Numbered from the stretch's first letter, positions 1 to 6,151 are shown. The stretch is 7,375 nt of DNA from Alphaproteobacteria bacterium (GCA_018658685.1 JABHUT010000033.1:1-7375); one strand, 5' to 3'. The notes: generated from the sequence alone by a model not told the origin. Program-made: numbers and translations.

Positions 1-255
1 AAGATTAAATTTTCAAAAGAATGGAAAATTATAGCGGCTGAAAATGATAGGGTTGTAGGTCTCATGAAGGGTGGTGGACCATGTCAAAATGGTGAAGATT
101 ACGAACAAACATACTGTGAAATTTTTACTATAAAAGAGGGAAAAATTATTGAATTACATGCTTTTTTTGATACGGTTTTAGTTGAGCAATGTTTATTTAA
201 CAATCCCTTATCAAGAAAGCCAAAAACTATTGAAGATCCATTTCAGATTAAGTAA
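1..255 (+). CDS. NTF2/SnoaL-like protein, 3' part only (partial at window start)
   Basis: The reading frame is open from the first base to a TAA at 253-255, giving 84 residues. An internal ATG at 64 is not the likely start because coding-like sequence continues upstream of it. The pattern near the end, a strand EIFTIKEGKIIELHAFFD followed by a short helix and a polar tail, is typical of the last strands of the NTF2-like/SnoaL alpha+beta barrel, where the pocket binds a small hydrophobic or polyketide/steroid-like ligand. Family members are usually 120-150 residues, so about 40-60 N-terminal residues lie outside the window, including the part that would show catalytic residues. The SDR gene starts 11 bases later, which suggests one transcript and a role on the same small molecule. 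The substrate, and whether the protein is an isomerase, hydratase or just a binding protein, cannot be told. The family call rests on a short segment. Confidence 0.68.
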   Translation, partial: KIKFSKEWKIIAAENDRVVGLMKGGGPCQNGEDYEQTYCEIFTIKEGKIIELHAFFDTVLVEQCLFNNPLSRKPKTIEDPFQIK

Positions 256-266
256 GGAATTTAAGT

Positions 267-1043
267 ATGACAATTGAAGGAAAAAGAATAATAGTTACAG
301 GCTCAGCAAGTGGTATGGGTGAATCAACACTAAATGCTTATGTTCAAGCAGGTGCTCATGTTATTGGCATGGATGTATCTGATGAAAAAGGTAGTTTAAT
401 TTGCAATAAGGCCAATGAATCCGGCCCAGGAAAATGTTCTTATATTCATGTTGATGTTTCGGATAAATCAAGTGTTCTTGATTCTTTTTCAAAAGCTAAC
501 GATATTTTAGGGGGTCTTGATACCCTTGCTCATCCAGCAGCCATACAACGCTCATCTGATGCCTCAGAAGTAACTGCTGAGGATTGGGATTTAATGTTTT
601 CTGTAAACGTTAAGGGCACAATGCTAACTAATCAAACCGCCCGATTTTATATGAAGAATAATGGGGGCGGCTCTATCATAAATTTTGGATCTATATCTGG
701 ATTAAGACCTGAACCATCAGCCTCAGCATACTCCGCAGCAAAAGGGGCTGTTCACTCATGGACAAGAACTGCGGCAGGCACTTGGGGTAAAGATAATATA
801 AGAGTGAATGCAATTCTTCCTGCAATGGCCACACCTATGTATCGTGCTGCAAGAGAGAGATCTTCAGAGGAAGAAAATTTAGCAAGCCATTGGAGAAATT
901 CTGTACCGATTGCCCTTGGTCAAGAATACGGTGACCCGGATAAAGATCTTGCTCCTGTAATGATATTTTTTGCATCAGATGCTTCTAAATTTATAACTGG
1001 TCAGTTAATACCTGTTGATGGAGGACAAACAGCTGGCCTTTAA
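267..1043 (+). CDS. SDR-family NAD(P)-dependent oxidoreductase
   Basis: This is a classical short-chain dehydrogenase/reductase of 258 residues, the normal family length. The N-terminal Rossmann nucleotide motif is TGSASGMG at residues 11-18. An Asp at 36, at the end of the second strand, normally favours NAD(H) over NADP(H). The catalytic tetrad is complete: Asn114, Ser142, Tyr155 and Lys159 (YSAAK). The C-terminal FITGQLIPVDGG segment is the usual family ending. The NNAG structural motif is replaced by HPAA at 89-92, an unusual variant. The ATG at 267 is preceded by AAGGAA about eight bases upstream and begins right before the first Rossmann strand, so the start is secure. The gene sits 11 bases after the SnoaL-like gene, and its last 26 bases overlap the YeiH-type exporter, so translational coupling is likely. 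It should oxidise a secondary alcohol or reduce a ketone in the cytoplasm; the substrate is unknown. Confidence 0.93.
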   Translation: MTIEGKRIIVTGSASGMGESTLNAYVQAGAHVIGMDVSDEKGSLICNKANESGPGKCSYIHVDVSDKSSVLDSFSKANDILGGLDTLAHPAAIQRSSDASEVTAEDWDLMFSVNVKGTMLTNQTARFYMKNNGGGSIINFGSISGLRPEPSASAYSAAKGAVHSWTRTAAGTWGKDNIRVNAILPAMATPMYRAARERSSEEENLASHWRNSVPIALGQEYGDPDKDLAPVMIFFASDASKFITGQLIPVDGGQTAGL

Positions 1044-1959
1044 GATTAAGCAAAATCCATATGCTATTTTAATTCTATTCATTGTTATTATTTTATTTAT
1101 TGGAAATGCTGCTTTAGCCGTATTTCTTGGGATTTTATTTTCTTTAGTTGTAAAACCAAAAAAAACCTTTCTTTCTATTAAAATTGGAACCTTACCATTG
1201 CAGGCAGGTATAGTTTTTTTAGGTACTACAATCAGCCTTCCTTATGCTTGGAGTGTTGGTTCTGATTATTTTTCATGGATAGCAGCGTTTGTAATTTTTA
1301 CTTTTTTCCTAGGCTTATTTCTTGGTAAAATCTTAAATGTTCATCATAGGATTGCATTTTTACTTTCTGCTGGGGCTGCAATATGTGGTGGAACTGCTAT
1401 TGCTGCTGTTGCCCCTATTATAAAGGCTAAGCCCCAAGAGGTATTATTATCTATTACAATAGTATTTTTATTAAATGCTATAGCAATTGTAATTTTTCCT
1501 ATCCTTGGAAGCTTTTTAAACATGAGTAATTATCAATTTGGCGCATGGTCTGCATTAGCCATACATGATACGAGTTCTGTAATAGGGACGGCTTTATTGT
1601 ACAGTGATGAGTCGGCACAAGTTGCAGCAACATTAAAGTTAGGAAGAACTTTATGGATTATTCCTCTGCTGTTACTATCTAGTTGGTTTTTTAAAGGTGA
1701 AGAAAAAAATATAAATTTCCCAAAATTTATAATTTTCTTTTTGATAGCGATCTTAGCAAATACATTTTTTGATTTTTCAAATAATTTTTCAATAATTTTA
1801 AAAAATATAAGCCAAAATTTATTGTTATTGGGTCTTTTTTGCATAGGAACTCAATCGAATATTAACGATTTAAAGTTTTTAAACCAAAGACCTGCATTAT
1901 TAGCTGTTGGTTTATGGTTGGTAGTTATTCCATTGTCTTATATAATTACCTTAATTTAA
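1018..1959 (+). CDS. yeiH: YeiH-family putative sulfate exporter (membrane protein)
   Basis: A 313-residue inner-membrane protein with about nine to ten hydrophobic helices, matching the YeiH family (Pfam Cons_hypoth698, usually 310-350 residues). Family hallmarks are visible: an AGIVFLGTTIS helix near residue 63, the glycine/alanine-rich GAAICGGTAIAAVAPII at 119-135, and AIHDTSSVIGTA at 181-192 followed by KLGRTLWIIPL. Members are annotated as putative sulfate exporters on limited experimental evidence, so the transported anion is uncertain. The start is ambiguous: the ATG at 1018 overlaps the SDR gene by 26 bases and has no upstream Shine-Dalgarno, while an in-frame TTG at 1015 would add one residue. 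A GGAGGA at 1020-1025 lies inside the overlap seven bases before an in-frame CTG at 1033, but those bases also encode the conserved DGG of the SDR. Coupled translation from 1018 is preferred. An exporter in an oxidoreductase operon suggests removal of an anionic product. Confidence 0.9.
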   Translation: MEDKQLAFKIKQNPYAILILFIVIILFIGNAALAVFLGILFSLVVKPKKTFLSIKIGTLPLQAGIVFLGTTISLPYAWSVGSDYFSWIAAFVIFTFFLGLFLGKILNVHHRIAFLLSAGAAICGGTAIAAVAPIIKAKPQEVLLSITIVFLLNAIAIVIFPILGSFLNMSNYQFGAWSALAIHDTSSVIGTALLYSDESAQVAATLKLGRTLWIIPLLLLSSWFFKGEEKNINFPKFIIFFLIAILANTFFDFSNNFSIILKNISQNLLLLGLFCIGTQSNINDLKFLNQRPALLAVGLWLVVIPLSYIITLI

Positions 1960-1984
1960 TAATTATTTAATAAAAGGATTTCTG

Positions 1985-3004
1985 ATGAGTGAAATGGAAG
2001 TAAAAAATAGATTCTGGGTAATGAAAACTTTGCCTGATGGCAATGATTTTGAGAGCTCTCTTGAAATAAGAGAAGAAAATAAAATTGAAATTCCAGAAGG
2101 GTGTTTTGCAACAAAAAACTCATTTTTATCAATGGATGCCGGAACGAGGATGTATATGACTGAAAGAGAAGACTCATATCAACCTCCTATACCTACAGGT
2201 GAAAAATTAATGGGTACTGTTCTTGGAGAGGTTGTTGAAAGTAATCACCCTGATTATAAAATTGGCGAGATATTAAGATCTTATGGTCAATGGTCAGATT
2301 ACTCAGTTGTCGATCCAAACGCTATGTACCCAAGTAAAGTAGATACAAGTGATATAGAATTGGTAAATTATGTAGGTATATATGGTGCAAATGGTTGGAC
2401 TGCATATGTAGGAGTTATTAATACAGGTCGGGTAAAAGCTGGCGATACATTTGTTGTTTCTGCGGCAGCTGGCTGTACAGGCTTAATGGCAGGGCAAATA
2501 GCAAAAATTTCAGGGTGCAAGGTTATTGGTATTGCCGGTACAGATGAAAAATGTGAGCTAATATGCAATGAGTACGGTTTTGATGGAGCTATTAATTATA
2601 AAACTGAAAATATTTCTGAAAAATTAAAAATGTTGTGTCCTGAAGGGGTTAATGTTTATTTTGATAATGTAGCTGGATCAACCTTAGATGCAGTTTTGGA
2701 AAATATGGCTAATTTTGGTGTTATAGCTGTTTGTGGCTTATTAGAAAATTATGCTTCCAAGGAACGTCTCCCTGGGCCTTACAATTATGACCTCATTCTT
2801 ATGAAAAGACTTAGGTTTGAAGGTTTTTTCTCTCCAGATTTTTATCATCGTGAAGCAGAGATAAATCCAATCCTAAAAAAGTGGGATAAATCTGGACACT
2901 TAAAGTTACCTATTGAGATAACTGACGGACTGGAAAATTTAGTGAGCGCATATTCAAAGCTTTTTGAGGGCAGTAATATTGGAAAAGTTGTAGTTAAGGT
3001 GTAA
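1985..3004 (+). CDS. NADP-dependent MDR oxidoreductase (PTGR/CurA/YncB-like alkenal/one reductase type)
   Basis: A 339-residue zinc-independent medium-chain dehydrogenase/reductase of the branch that includes prostaglandin reductase/leukotriene B4 dehydrogenase and bacterial CurA, which use NADPH to reduce the double bond of alpha,beta-unsaturated ketones or aldehydes. The N-terminal GroES-like domain covers about 1-125 and lacks the catalytic zinc Cys/His set. The cofactor domain follows, with AAGCTGLMAGQIAK at 161-174 where the usual motif is AAxGxVG, then IGIAGTDEKCE. The YFDNVAG segment at 225-231 matches the family's YFDNVGG. The GIYGANGWTAY stretch near 131-141 replaces the common GMPGLTAY, hinting at a variant pocket. 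The ATG at 1985 has AAAGGA six bases upstream. It lies 25 bases after the exporter and 24 before the secreted-protein gene, consistent with one operon. The substrate is not evident. Confidence 0.9.
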   Translation: MSEMEVKNRFWVMKTLPDGNDFESSLEIREENKIEIPEGCFATKNSFLSMDAGTRMYMTEREDSYQPPIPTGEKLMGTVLGEVVESNHPDYKIGEILRSYGQWSDYSVVDPNAMYPSKVDTSDIELVNYVGIYGANGWTAYVGVINTGRVKAGDTFVVSAAAGCTGLMAGQIAKISGCKVIGIAGTDEKCELICNEYGFDGAINYKTENISEKLKMLCPEGVNVYFDNVAGSTLDAVLENMANFGVIAVCGLLENYASKERLPGPYNYDLILMKRLRFEGFFSPDFYHREAEINPILKKWDKSGHLKLPIEITDGLENLVSAYSKLFEGSNIGKVVVKV

Positions 3005-3028
3005 TCTAAAATTAAAAAAGGTTAAAAA

Positions 3029-3418
3029 ATGAAATCATTATTAATTATTTTATCAATATTCATATCATTAATTTCTCCAACTCTTGCATCAGATCATGTT
3101 GAGCAGGCTGCGGGAAAAGGAAAGGTAATTGTTGTTTACTCCGGTCAATGTCCTAGTGATGTAAAGGAGGAGGCTATTATTAAGATAAAGGAATTAATTG
3201 CGTATGAGGCTGAAAACAGTCCTATACCTTTTCCTTCGTCGCCAGGTATTTGGTCTAATGGTAGCTTGGGAGCTGTAGACTTGCATAATTCAATTGAGTC
3301 AATGAAAAAAGTCTTTAGATGGCAAGAAACTAATCCAAAGTGGTCGAAATTATACTCTTCTATTACATCAATGTGTGGAATTGAAGATTTTGATATTAAT
3401 ACCCTGGAAGTACAATAA
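3029..3418 (+). CDS. Small secreted/periplasmic protein of unknown function
   Basis: I do not recognise the family of this 129-residue protein. It starts with a clear signal peptide: a Lys at position 2, a hydrophobic core at 4-15, and PTLA before a likely signal peptidase I site after Ala20. No lipobox cysteine is present, so the mature protein of about 109 residues should be soluble in the periplasm or exported. The mature part begins with a predicted strand (GKVIVVYSG) followed by a Cys-Pro and a helix, then a Pro/Ser/Gly-rich loop at 64-80 and another helix. Only two cysteines, Cys41 and Cys116, occur in the mature part, which would permit one disulfide bond. The ATG at 3029 has AAAAAGG seven bases upstream. 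Only two bases separate its stop from the next gene, so the two are very probably co-transcribed. An open frame on the opposite strand covers most of this gene but has no features of its own. Confidence 0.8.
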   Translation: MKSLLIILSIFISLISPTLASDHVEQAAGKGKVIVVYSGQCPSDVKEEAIIKIKELIAYEAENSPIPFPSSPGIWSNGSLGAVDLHNSIESMKKVFRWQETNPKWSKLYSSITSMCGIEDFDINTLEVQ

Positions 3419-3420
3419 TA

Positions 3421-3978
3421 ATGGAGCACTTTGATCATATTACTAATGATCTTCAGAAATTTATTGAGAAACAAAAAATATTTTTTGTTGGGACGGCGAC
3501 ATCTGATGGTCTAATAAATATTTCCCCAAAAGGTCTTGAGAGCTTAAAGGTAATAGATAAGAATAGAATTCTTTGGATGAATCTTACTGGAAGTGGTAAT
3601 GAGAGCGCTGCTCATACACAAGAAAATCCAAGAATGACTTTAATGTTTACTTCCTTTGATAAAAAACCCTTGATTTTAAGAGTCTATGGAGAAGTTAAAA
3701 CCATTCACCGTCTCGATAAGGATTGGGATATTTTGTCATCCTATTTTCCTCCATCGGATGCTTCTAGACAAATTTTTGATCTTTCGATTTCATTAGTTCA
3801 GACTTCTTGTGGATATGCTGTTCCTTTTTATGACTTTAAAGGGGAGAGGGATATTTTAAAAAAGTTTAATGAGAAAGCTGGGAAAAAAGGCATACAAAAA
3901 TATTGGAAAGAAAATAATGCTAAATCACTTGATGGAATAATTACTAATATAGAAAAGAAAAATATAGAGAGTTCCTGA
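3421..3978 (+). CDS. Pyridoxamine 5'-phosphate oxidase-like (PNPOx-like) flavin-binding family protein
   Basis: A 185-residue protein of the PNPOx-like split-barrel superfamily, which binds FMN, F420 or heme-type cofactors; this subgroup is not the true vitamin B6 oxidase PdxH. Subgroup signatures appear in order: FFVGTATSDG at 21-30, INISPKG at 32-38, NLTGSGNESAAH at 54-65, RMTLMFTSFD at 71-80, LILRVYGE at 84-91 and LVQTSCGYAVP at 125-135. The last 45 residues are lysine-rich and helical, as in full-length relatives. The ATG at 3421 follows the preceding stop after two bases; its ribosome site is weak (GGAAG about ten bases upstream), so translation probably depends on coupling to the secreted-protein gene. 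It is the last gene of the run, with a gap of 82 bases after it. It is likely a cytoplasmic flavoprotein; the reaction is unknown for this subgroup. Confidence 0.88.
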   Translation: MEHFDHITNDLQKFIEKQKIFFVGTATSDGLINISPKGLESLKVIDKNRILWMNLTGSGNESAAHTQENPRMTLMFTSFDKKPLILRVYGEVKTIHRLDKDWDILSSYFPPSDASRQIFDLSISLVQTSCGYAVPFYDFKGERDILKKFNEKAGKKGIQKYWKENNAKSLDGIITNIEKKNIESS

Positions 3979-3991
3979 TTTTTTATTAGCG

Positions 3992-4021
3992 TTGAATTTT
4001 TTTAAGTTATTTAAATATTAA
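3992..4021 (+). promoter_or_regulatory. Possible sigma-70 promoter before the MGMT-type gene
   Basis: In the AT-rich gap after the PNPOx-like gene, TTGAAT at 3992-3997 and TATTAA at 4016-4021 stand 18 bases apart, each differing from the -35 or -10 consensus by two bases. Transcription would begin about 30 bases before the ATG at 4061. Such matches arise readily by chance in DNA this rich in A and T, and no hairpin terminator separates this gap from the upstream operon, so read-through remains possible. Confidence 0.3.
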
Positions 4022-4060
4022 AATTATAAAATATCATTTTAATTAAAAGTTAAGGTCAGG

Positions 4061-4336
4061 ATGAGACTTATAGGTACAGATTTTCAAATTTTGGTTTGGA
4101 AAGAAATAAAAAAAATTCCTAAGGGTGAAGTTCGAACTTATAAGGAATTAGCTATTTTAATATCAAGACCTAGATCTGCGAGAGCTGTTGCCAATGCTTG
4201 TGGTAAAAATCCATTACCTTTAAAAATACCATGCCATCGTGTTATTGGTTCAAATGGATATATTGGCGGATATAGCGGGAAGGGCGGAGTGAAGAAAAAG
4301 ATAGAGCTCTTAAAGTTGGAGAAAGCATTAAAATAA
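4061..4336 (+). CDS. Methylated-DNA--[protein]-cysteine S-methyltransferase, single catalytic domain
   Basis: This 91-residue protein consists only of the C-terminal DNA-binding/catalytic domain of the Ogt/Ada-C/MGMT family, which transfers an alkyl group from O6-alkylguanine to its own cysteine. Motifs are intact: FQILVWKEIKKIPKGEVRTY at 8-27, RAVANACGKNP at 41-51 with the base-flipping arginine finger at Arg41, the acceptor motif PCHRV with Cys58, then a GYIGGYSG loop at 66-73. Because the motif is PCHR and not PWHR, it is a potential methyl acceptor and not an alkyltransferase-like (ATL) protein. Usual family length is 150-180, but an in-frame TAA at 4040-4042 precludes an N-terminal extension here, so the short form appears genuine. 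AAGG lies about five bases before the ATG at 4061. The stop shares one base with the start of the next gene (TAATG), indicating coupled translation. Confidence 0.9.
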   Translation: MRLIGTDFQILVWKEIKKIPKGEVRTYKELAILISRPRSARAVANACGKNPLPLKIPCHRVIGSNGYIGGYSGKGGVKKKIELLKLEKALK

Positions 4337-5592
4337 TGAAAAATGAAGATAATATATATGATGTAATTATTCTTGGTGCTGGTGCCGCAGGGTTAATGAG
4401 TGCTATTACTGCAGGTAAAAGAGGTAAAAAAGTTCTCATTCTTGAGAAATCGAATAAAGTTGGAAAAAAGATACTTATGTCTGGTGGGGGGAAAAGTAAC
4501 TTTACTAATTTAAATGTCGAGCCAAAAAACTTTATTTCTGCAAACTCTCATTTTTCTATTTCTGCTTTAAATCGATATAAGCCAGAGGATTTTATTGATT
4601 TGGTAAAAAAACATAATATTCCTTTTGAGCAAAAAAAACACAATCAACTTTTTTGTGTCAATTCGTCAAAGGATATCGTGAATATGCTTTTGAAGGAATG
4701 TAAAGATGTAAATGTTGAGATCATTACACATTGTGATACCCAGCTTATAAAGAAAATAATGCAAGAAGAAAAAAAAGAAATTTTAAATCAAAATAGTAAA
4801 TATCGTTTCGAGATAAAAGGTTTGTTTTCAAACACAAATAGTAACTTTTGTTTTCTTGCGGGATCTTTAATTATAGCAACAGGGGCTTTATCAATTCCTA
4901 CTTTAGGAGGAAGTGGTTATGGGTATGATGTTGCAACAGAATACTCTTTAGAGCTCTTAAGCCGAAGAGCAGGCTTAGTTCCCTTTATGTTTAATGGTCC
5001 TATTAAAGAAATTTCAGATAGACTTTCAGGTACCTCATTGGATGTTGAGGTTTCGTGCAACGGTCATAGTTTTTTGGAAAGTCTGCTGTTTACTCACCGA
5101 GGAATTAGCGGTCCTTCAATTCTTCAAATATCAAGCTATTGGCTACCGGGTGACCCCATCATTTTAAATTTAATGCCATATAATGATGCTCAATTATTAT
5201 TGCTTAATGCAAAAAAAGAAAAGGAAGGAATCTTACTTAGAACTTTTTTAAGTAAACTTCTTCCAAAGGCATTAGTACTTGAGCTTCAAAACTTATGGTG
5301 GTCAGATTTTTCAGACAAACCTTTTGCAGAATTAAGCAACAAACTTCTTAAAGATATTGGTGGGAGACTCAATGAGTGGGAGCTTAAACCTTCGGAAACA
5401 GAAGGGTATAGAACAGCAGAGGTTACGCTCGGAGGTGTTAATACAGATGGTATTAGTTCTAAAACAATGGAGGCAATAGAGCATCCTGGCCTTTATTTTG
5501 TTGGGGAAGTTTTGGATGTATCAGGTCATTTAGGTGGTTTTAACTTTCAGTGGGCTTGGGCGTCAGGATATACCGCAGGACTATATGCATAA
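4336..5592 (+). CDS. BaiN/HI0933/YhiN-family NAD(P)/FAD-dependent oxidoreductase
   Basis: A 418-residue FAD-binding flavoprotein of the HI0933-like family (usually 390-420 residues). The N-terminal dinucleotide-binding motif is GAGAAGL at 14-20, followed by a strand ending in Glu37 that should bind the ribose. The family signature SGGGKSNFTN is at 49-58, where relatives commonly have GGGRCNFTN. LFTHRGISGPSILQ lies at 251-264, and the C-terminal FAD-contacting block runs from VTLGGV at 363-368 through GLYFVGEVLDVSGHLGG at 385-401 to FNFQWAWASG. Members occur very widely in bacteria; the gut homologue BaiN is linked to bile acid dehydroxylation, but the general role is unsettled. The ATG at 4336 overlaps the preceding stop by one base, so translation probably depends on the upstream gene. 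An 88-base gap follows. Confidence 0.92.
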   Translation: MKNEDNIYDVIILGAGAAGLMSAITAGKRGKKVLILEKSNKVGKKILMSGGGKSNFTNLNVEPKNFISANSHFSISALNRYKPEDFIDLVKKHNIPFEQKKHNQLFCVNSSKDIVNMLLKECKDVNVEIITHCDTQLIKKIMQEEKKEILNQNSKYRFEIKGLFSNTNSNFCFLAGSLIIATGALSIPTLGGSGYGYDVATEYSLELLSRRAGLVPFMFNGPIKEISDRLSGTSLDVEVSCNGHSFLESLLFTHRGISGPSILQISSYWLPGDPIILNLMPYNDAQLLLLNAKKEKEGILLRTFLSKLLPKALVLELQNLWWSDFSDKPFAELSNKLLKDIGGRLNEWELKPSETEGYRTAEVTLGGVNTDGISSKTMEAIEHPGLYFVGEVLDVSGHLGGFNFQWAWASGYTAGLYA

Positions 5593-5643
5593 TTTTAACG
5601 AATTAGCTTGTTTCTTATTAAGAATAATTATTAACTAAAATAA

Positions 5644-5659
5644 ATTAATTTTAATTAAT
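5644..5659. repeat. Short AT-only inverted repeat in the leader of the membrane-protein gene
   Basis: ATTAATT, two bases, then AATTAAT form a perfect 7-base inverted repeat ending eight bases before the Shine-Dalgarno sequence. It could be an operator half-site pair or a weak RNA hairpin, but in DNA of this composition it may equally be chance. A possible -10 box (TAAAAT, 5636-5641) lies immediately upstream, without a good -35 partner. Confidence 0.3.
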
Positions 5660-5666
5660 AACTTAT

Positions 5667-5673
5667 AAGGAGG
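5667..5673 (+). promoter_or_regulatory. Strong ribosome binding site (AAGGAGG)
   Basis: AAGGAGG is a full match to the anti-Shine-Dalgarno core and stands seven bases before the ATG at 5681. It is the strongest ribosome binding site in the window, where most genes have only AAGG or AAAGGA. It fixes the start of the membrane-protein gene and predicts high translation. Confidence 0.8.
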
Positions 5674-5680
5674 GATTATT

Positions 5681-6088
5681 ATGGAAGAATTTCAAATATG
5701 GAGTATATGGAGCTCTAATAGAATTGGATCAGGGTTGGTTGGTATTGGATCAATACTCGGTGTGTGGCTATCAATGAGAATAGCTGTAGCCTCGCGCAAC
5801 TCAGACGAAAGCAATTTATTTTCTAAGATTGTTTCGAGTGCTTTTGGTTTAGTTACCCTATCCTTTTGTTGGATAAATTTTACTACAATTGCAAATACAT
5901 GGATTGCCGCAGCAAGAAATCTCACTGATCTAAAGGCTTCTGGTACTGAAATATCAAGTACAGCAGATGGTTATATCTCCTATGTAGGAACAACAGATGC
6001 AGTAACTATGCCTATTCCCCTGGGAATTGCTTTTATAGTTGTCTCAGGGATTATTATTCTTGGACAAATTTGGATGCCAAAAAAATAA
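5681..6088 (+). CDS. Three-helix membrane protein of unknown function, own transcription unit
   Basis: I do not recognise the family of this 135-residue protein. Three hydrophobic segments are visible: about 16-38 (rich in Gly/Ile/Leu), about 48-70, running on into an amphipathic tryptophan-containing stretch to 78, and about 112-131. The loop at 80-110 is polar, Ser/Thr-rich and mildly acidic, suiting the periplasmic side. The short loop at 39-47, flanked by Arg33, Arg39 and Lys49, and the Lys-Lys C-terminus suit the cytoplasm, giving an N-out/C-in prediction. There is no cleavable signal peptide and only one cysteine (Cys63). The start is fixed by a strong AAGGAGG seven bases upstream. The gene is bounded by an 88-base AT-rich leader and, 20 bases after its TAA, by an intrinsic terminator, so it is probably a single-gene, well expressed transcript. 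Candidate roles such as a small subunit of a membrane complex are speculation. Confidence 0.82.
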   Translation: MEEFQIWSIWSSNRIGSGLVGIGSILGVWLSMRIAVASRNSDESNLFSKIVSSAFGLVTLSFCWINFTTIANTWIAAARNLTDLKASGTEISSTADGYISYVGTTDAVTMPIPLGIAFIVVSGIIILGQIWMPKK

Positions 6089-6108
6089 ATAAAAATACAT
6101 AGATTTTT

Positions 6109-6137
6109 AAAACGCTCGTTTATTCGGGCGTTTTTTT
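6109..6137 (+). terminator. Intrinsic (rho-independent) terminator after the membrane-protein gene
   Basis: AAAACGCTCG at 6109-6118 pairs with CGGGCGTTTT at 6125-6134 through ten base pairs, one a G-U wobble, around a six-base loop (TTTATT). The 3' arm runs into a tract of seven T (6131-6137). It is the only clear GC-cored hairpin with a T tail in the window and separates the membrane-protein gene from the EthD-HIT pair. Confidence 0.9.
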
Positions 6138-6151
6138 ATCAAAATTTATAG

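Noticed and set aside
1533..1844. Open frame of 103 codons on the minus strand inside the exporter gene
   Set aside because: It lies wholly inside a well-supported membrane protein gene, has no recognisable motif, and its Lys/Asn/Phe-rich content reflects the AT-rich complement.
1956..2177. Minus-strand open frame at the start of the MDR gene
   Set aside because: It overlaps the conserved N-terminal domain of the MDR reductase and encodes a low-complexity Ser/Leu/Phe-rich product with no motif.
3145..3474. Minus-strand open frame of 109 codons across the secreted-protein gene
   Set aside because: The plus-strand gene has a signal peptide, a ribosome site and operon spacing; the antisense frame has none of these and runs into the PNPOx-like gene.
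3421..3978. Calling the PNPOx-like gene pdxH (true pyridoxamine phosphate oxidase)
   Set aside because: It lacks the PdxH N- and C-terminal signature regions and instead carries the LTGSGNESAAH and TSCGYAVP motifs of a different PNPOx-like subgroup.
4061..4336. Reading the MGMT domain as a degraded pseudogene
   Set aside because: All catalytic motifs are intact, a ribosome site precedes the ATG, and the stop overlaps the next start as in a functional operon.
5615..5627. TTATT-AAG-AATAA inverted repeat after the flavoprotein gene, considered as a terminator
   Set aside because: The stem is five A-T pairs with no T tract after it, too weak for an intrinsic terminator.
5692..5925. Minus-strand open frame of 77 codons opposite the membrane-protein gene
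   Set aside because: The plus strand has the strong ribosome site and the terminator in the right orientation; the antisense frame has no supporting signal.
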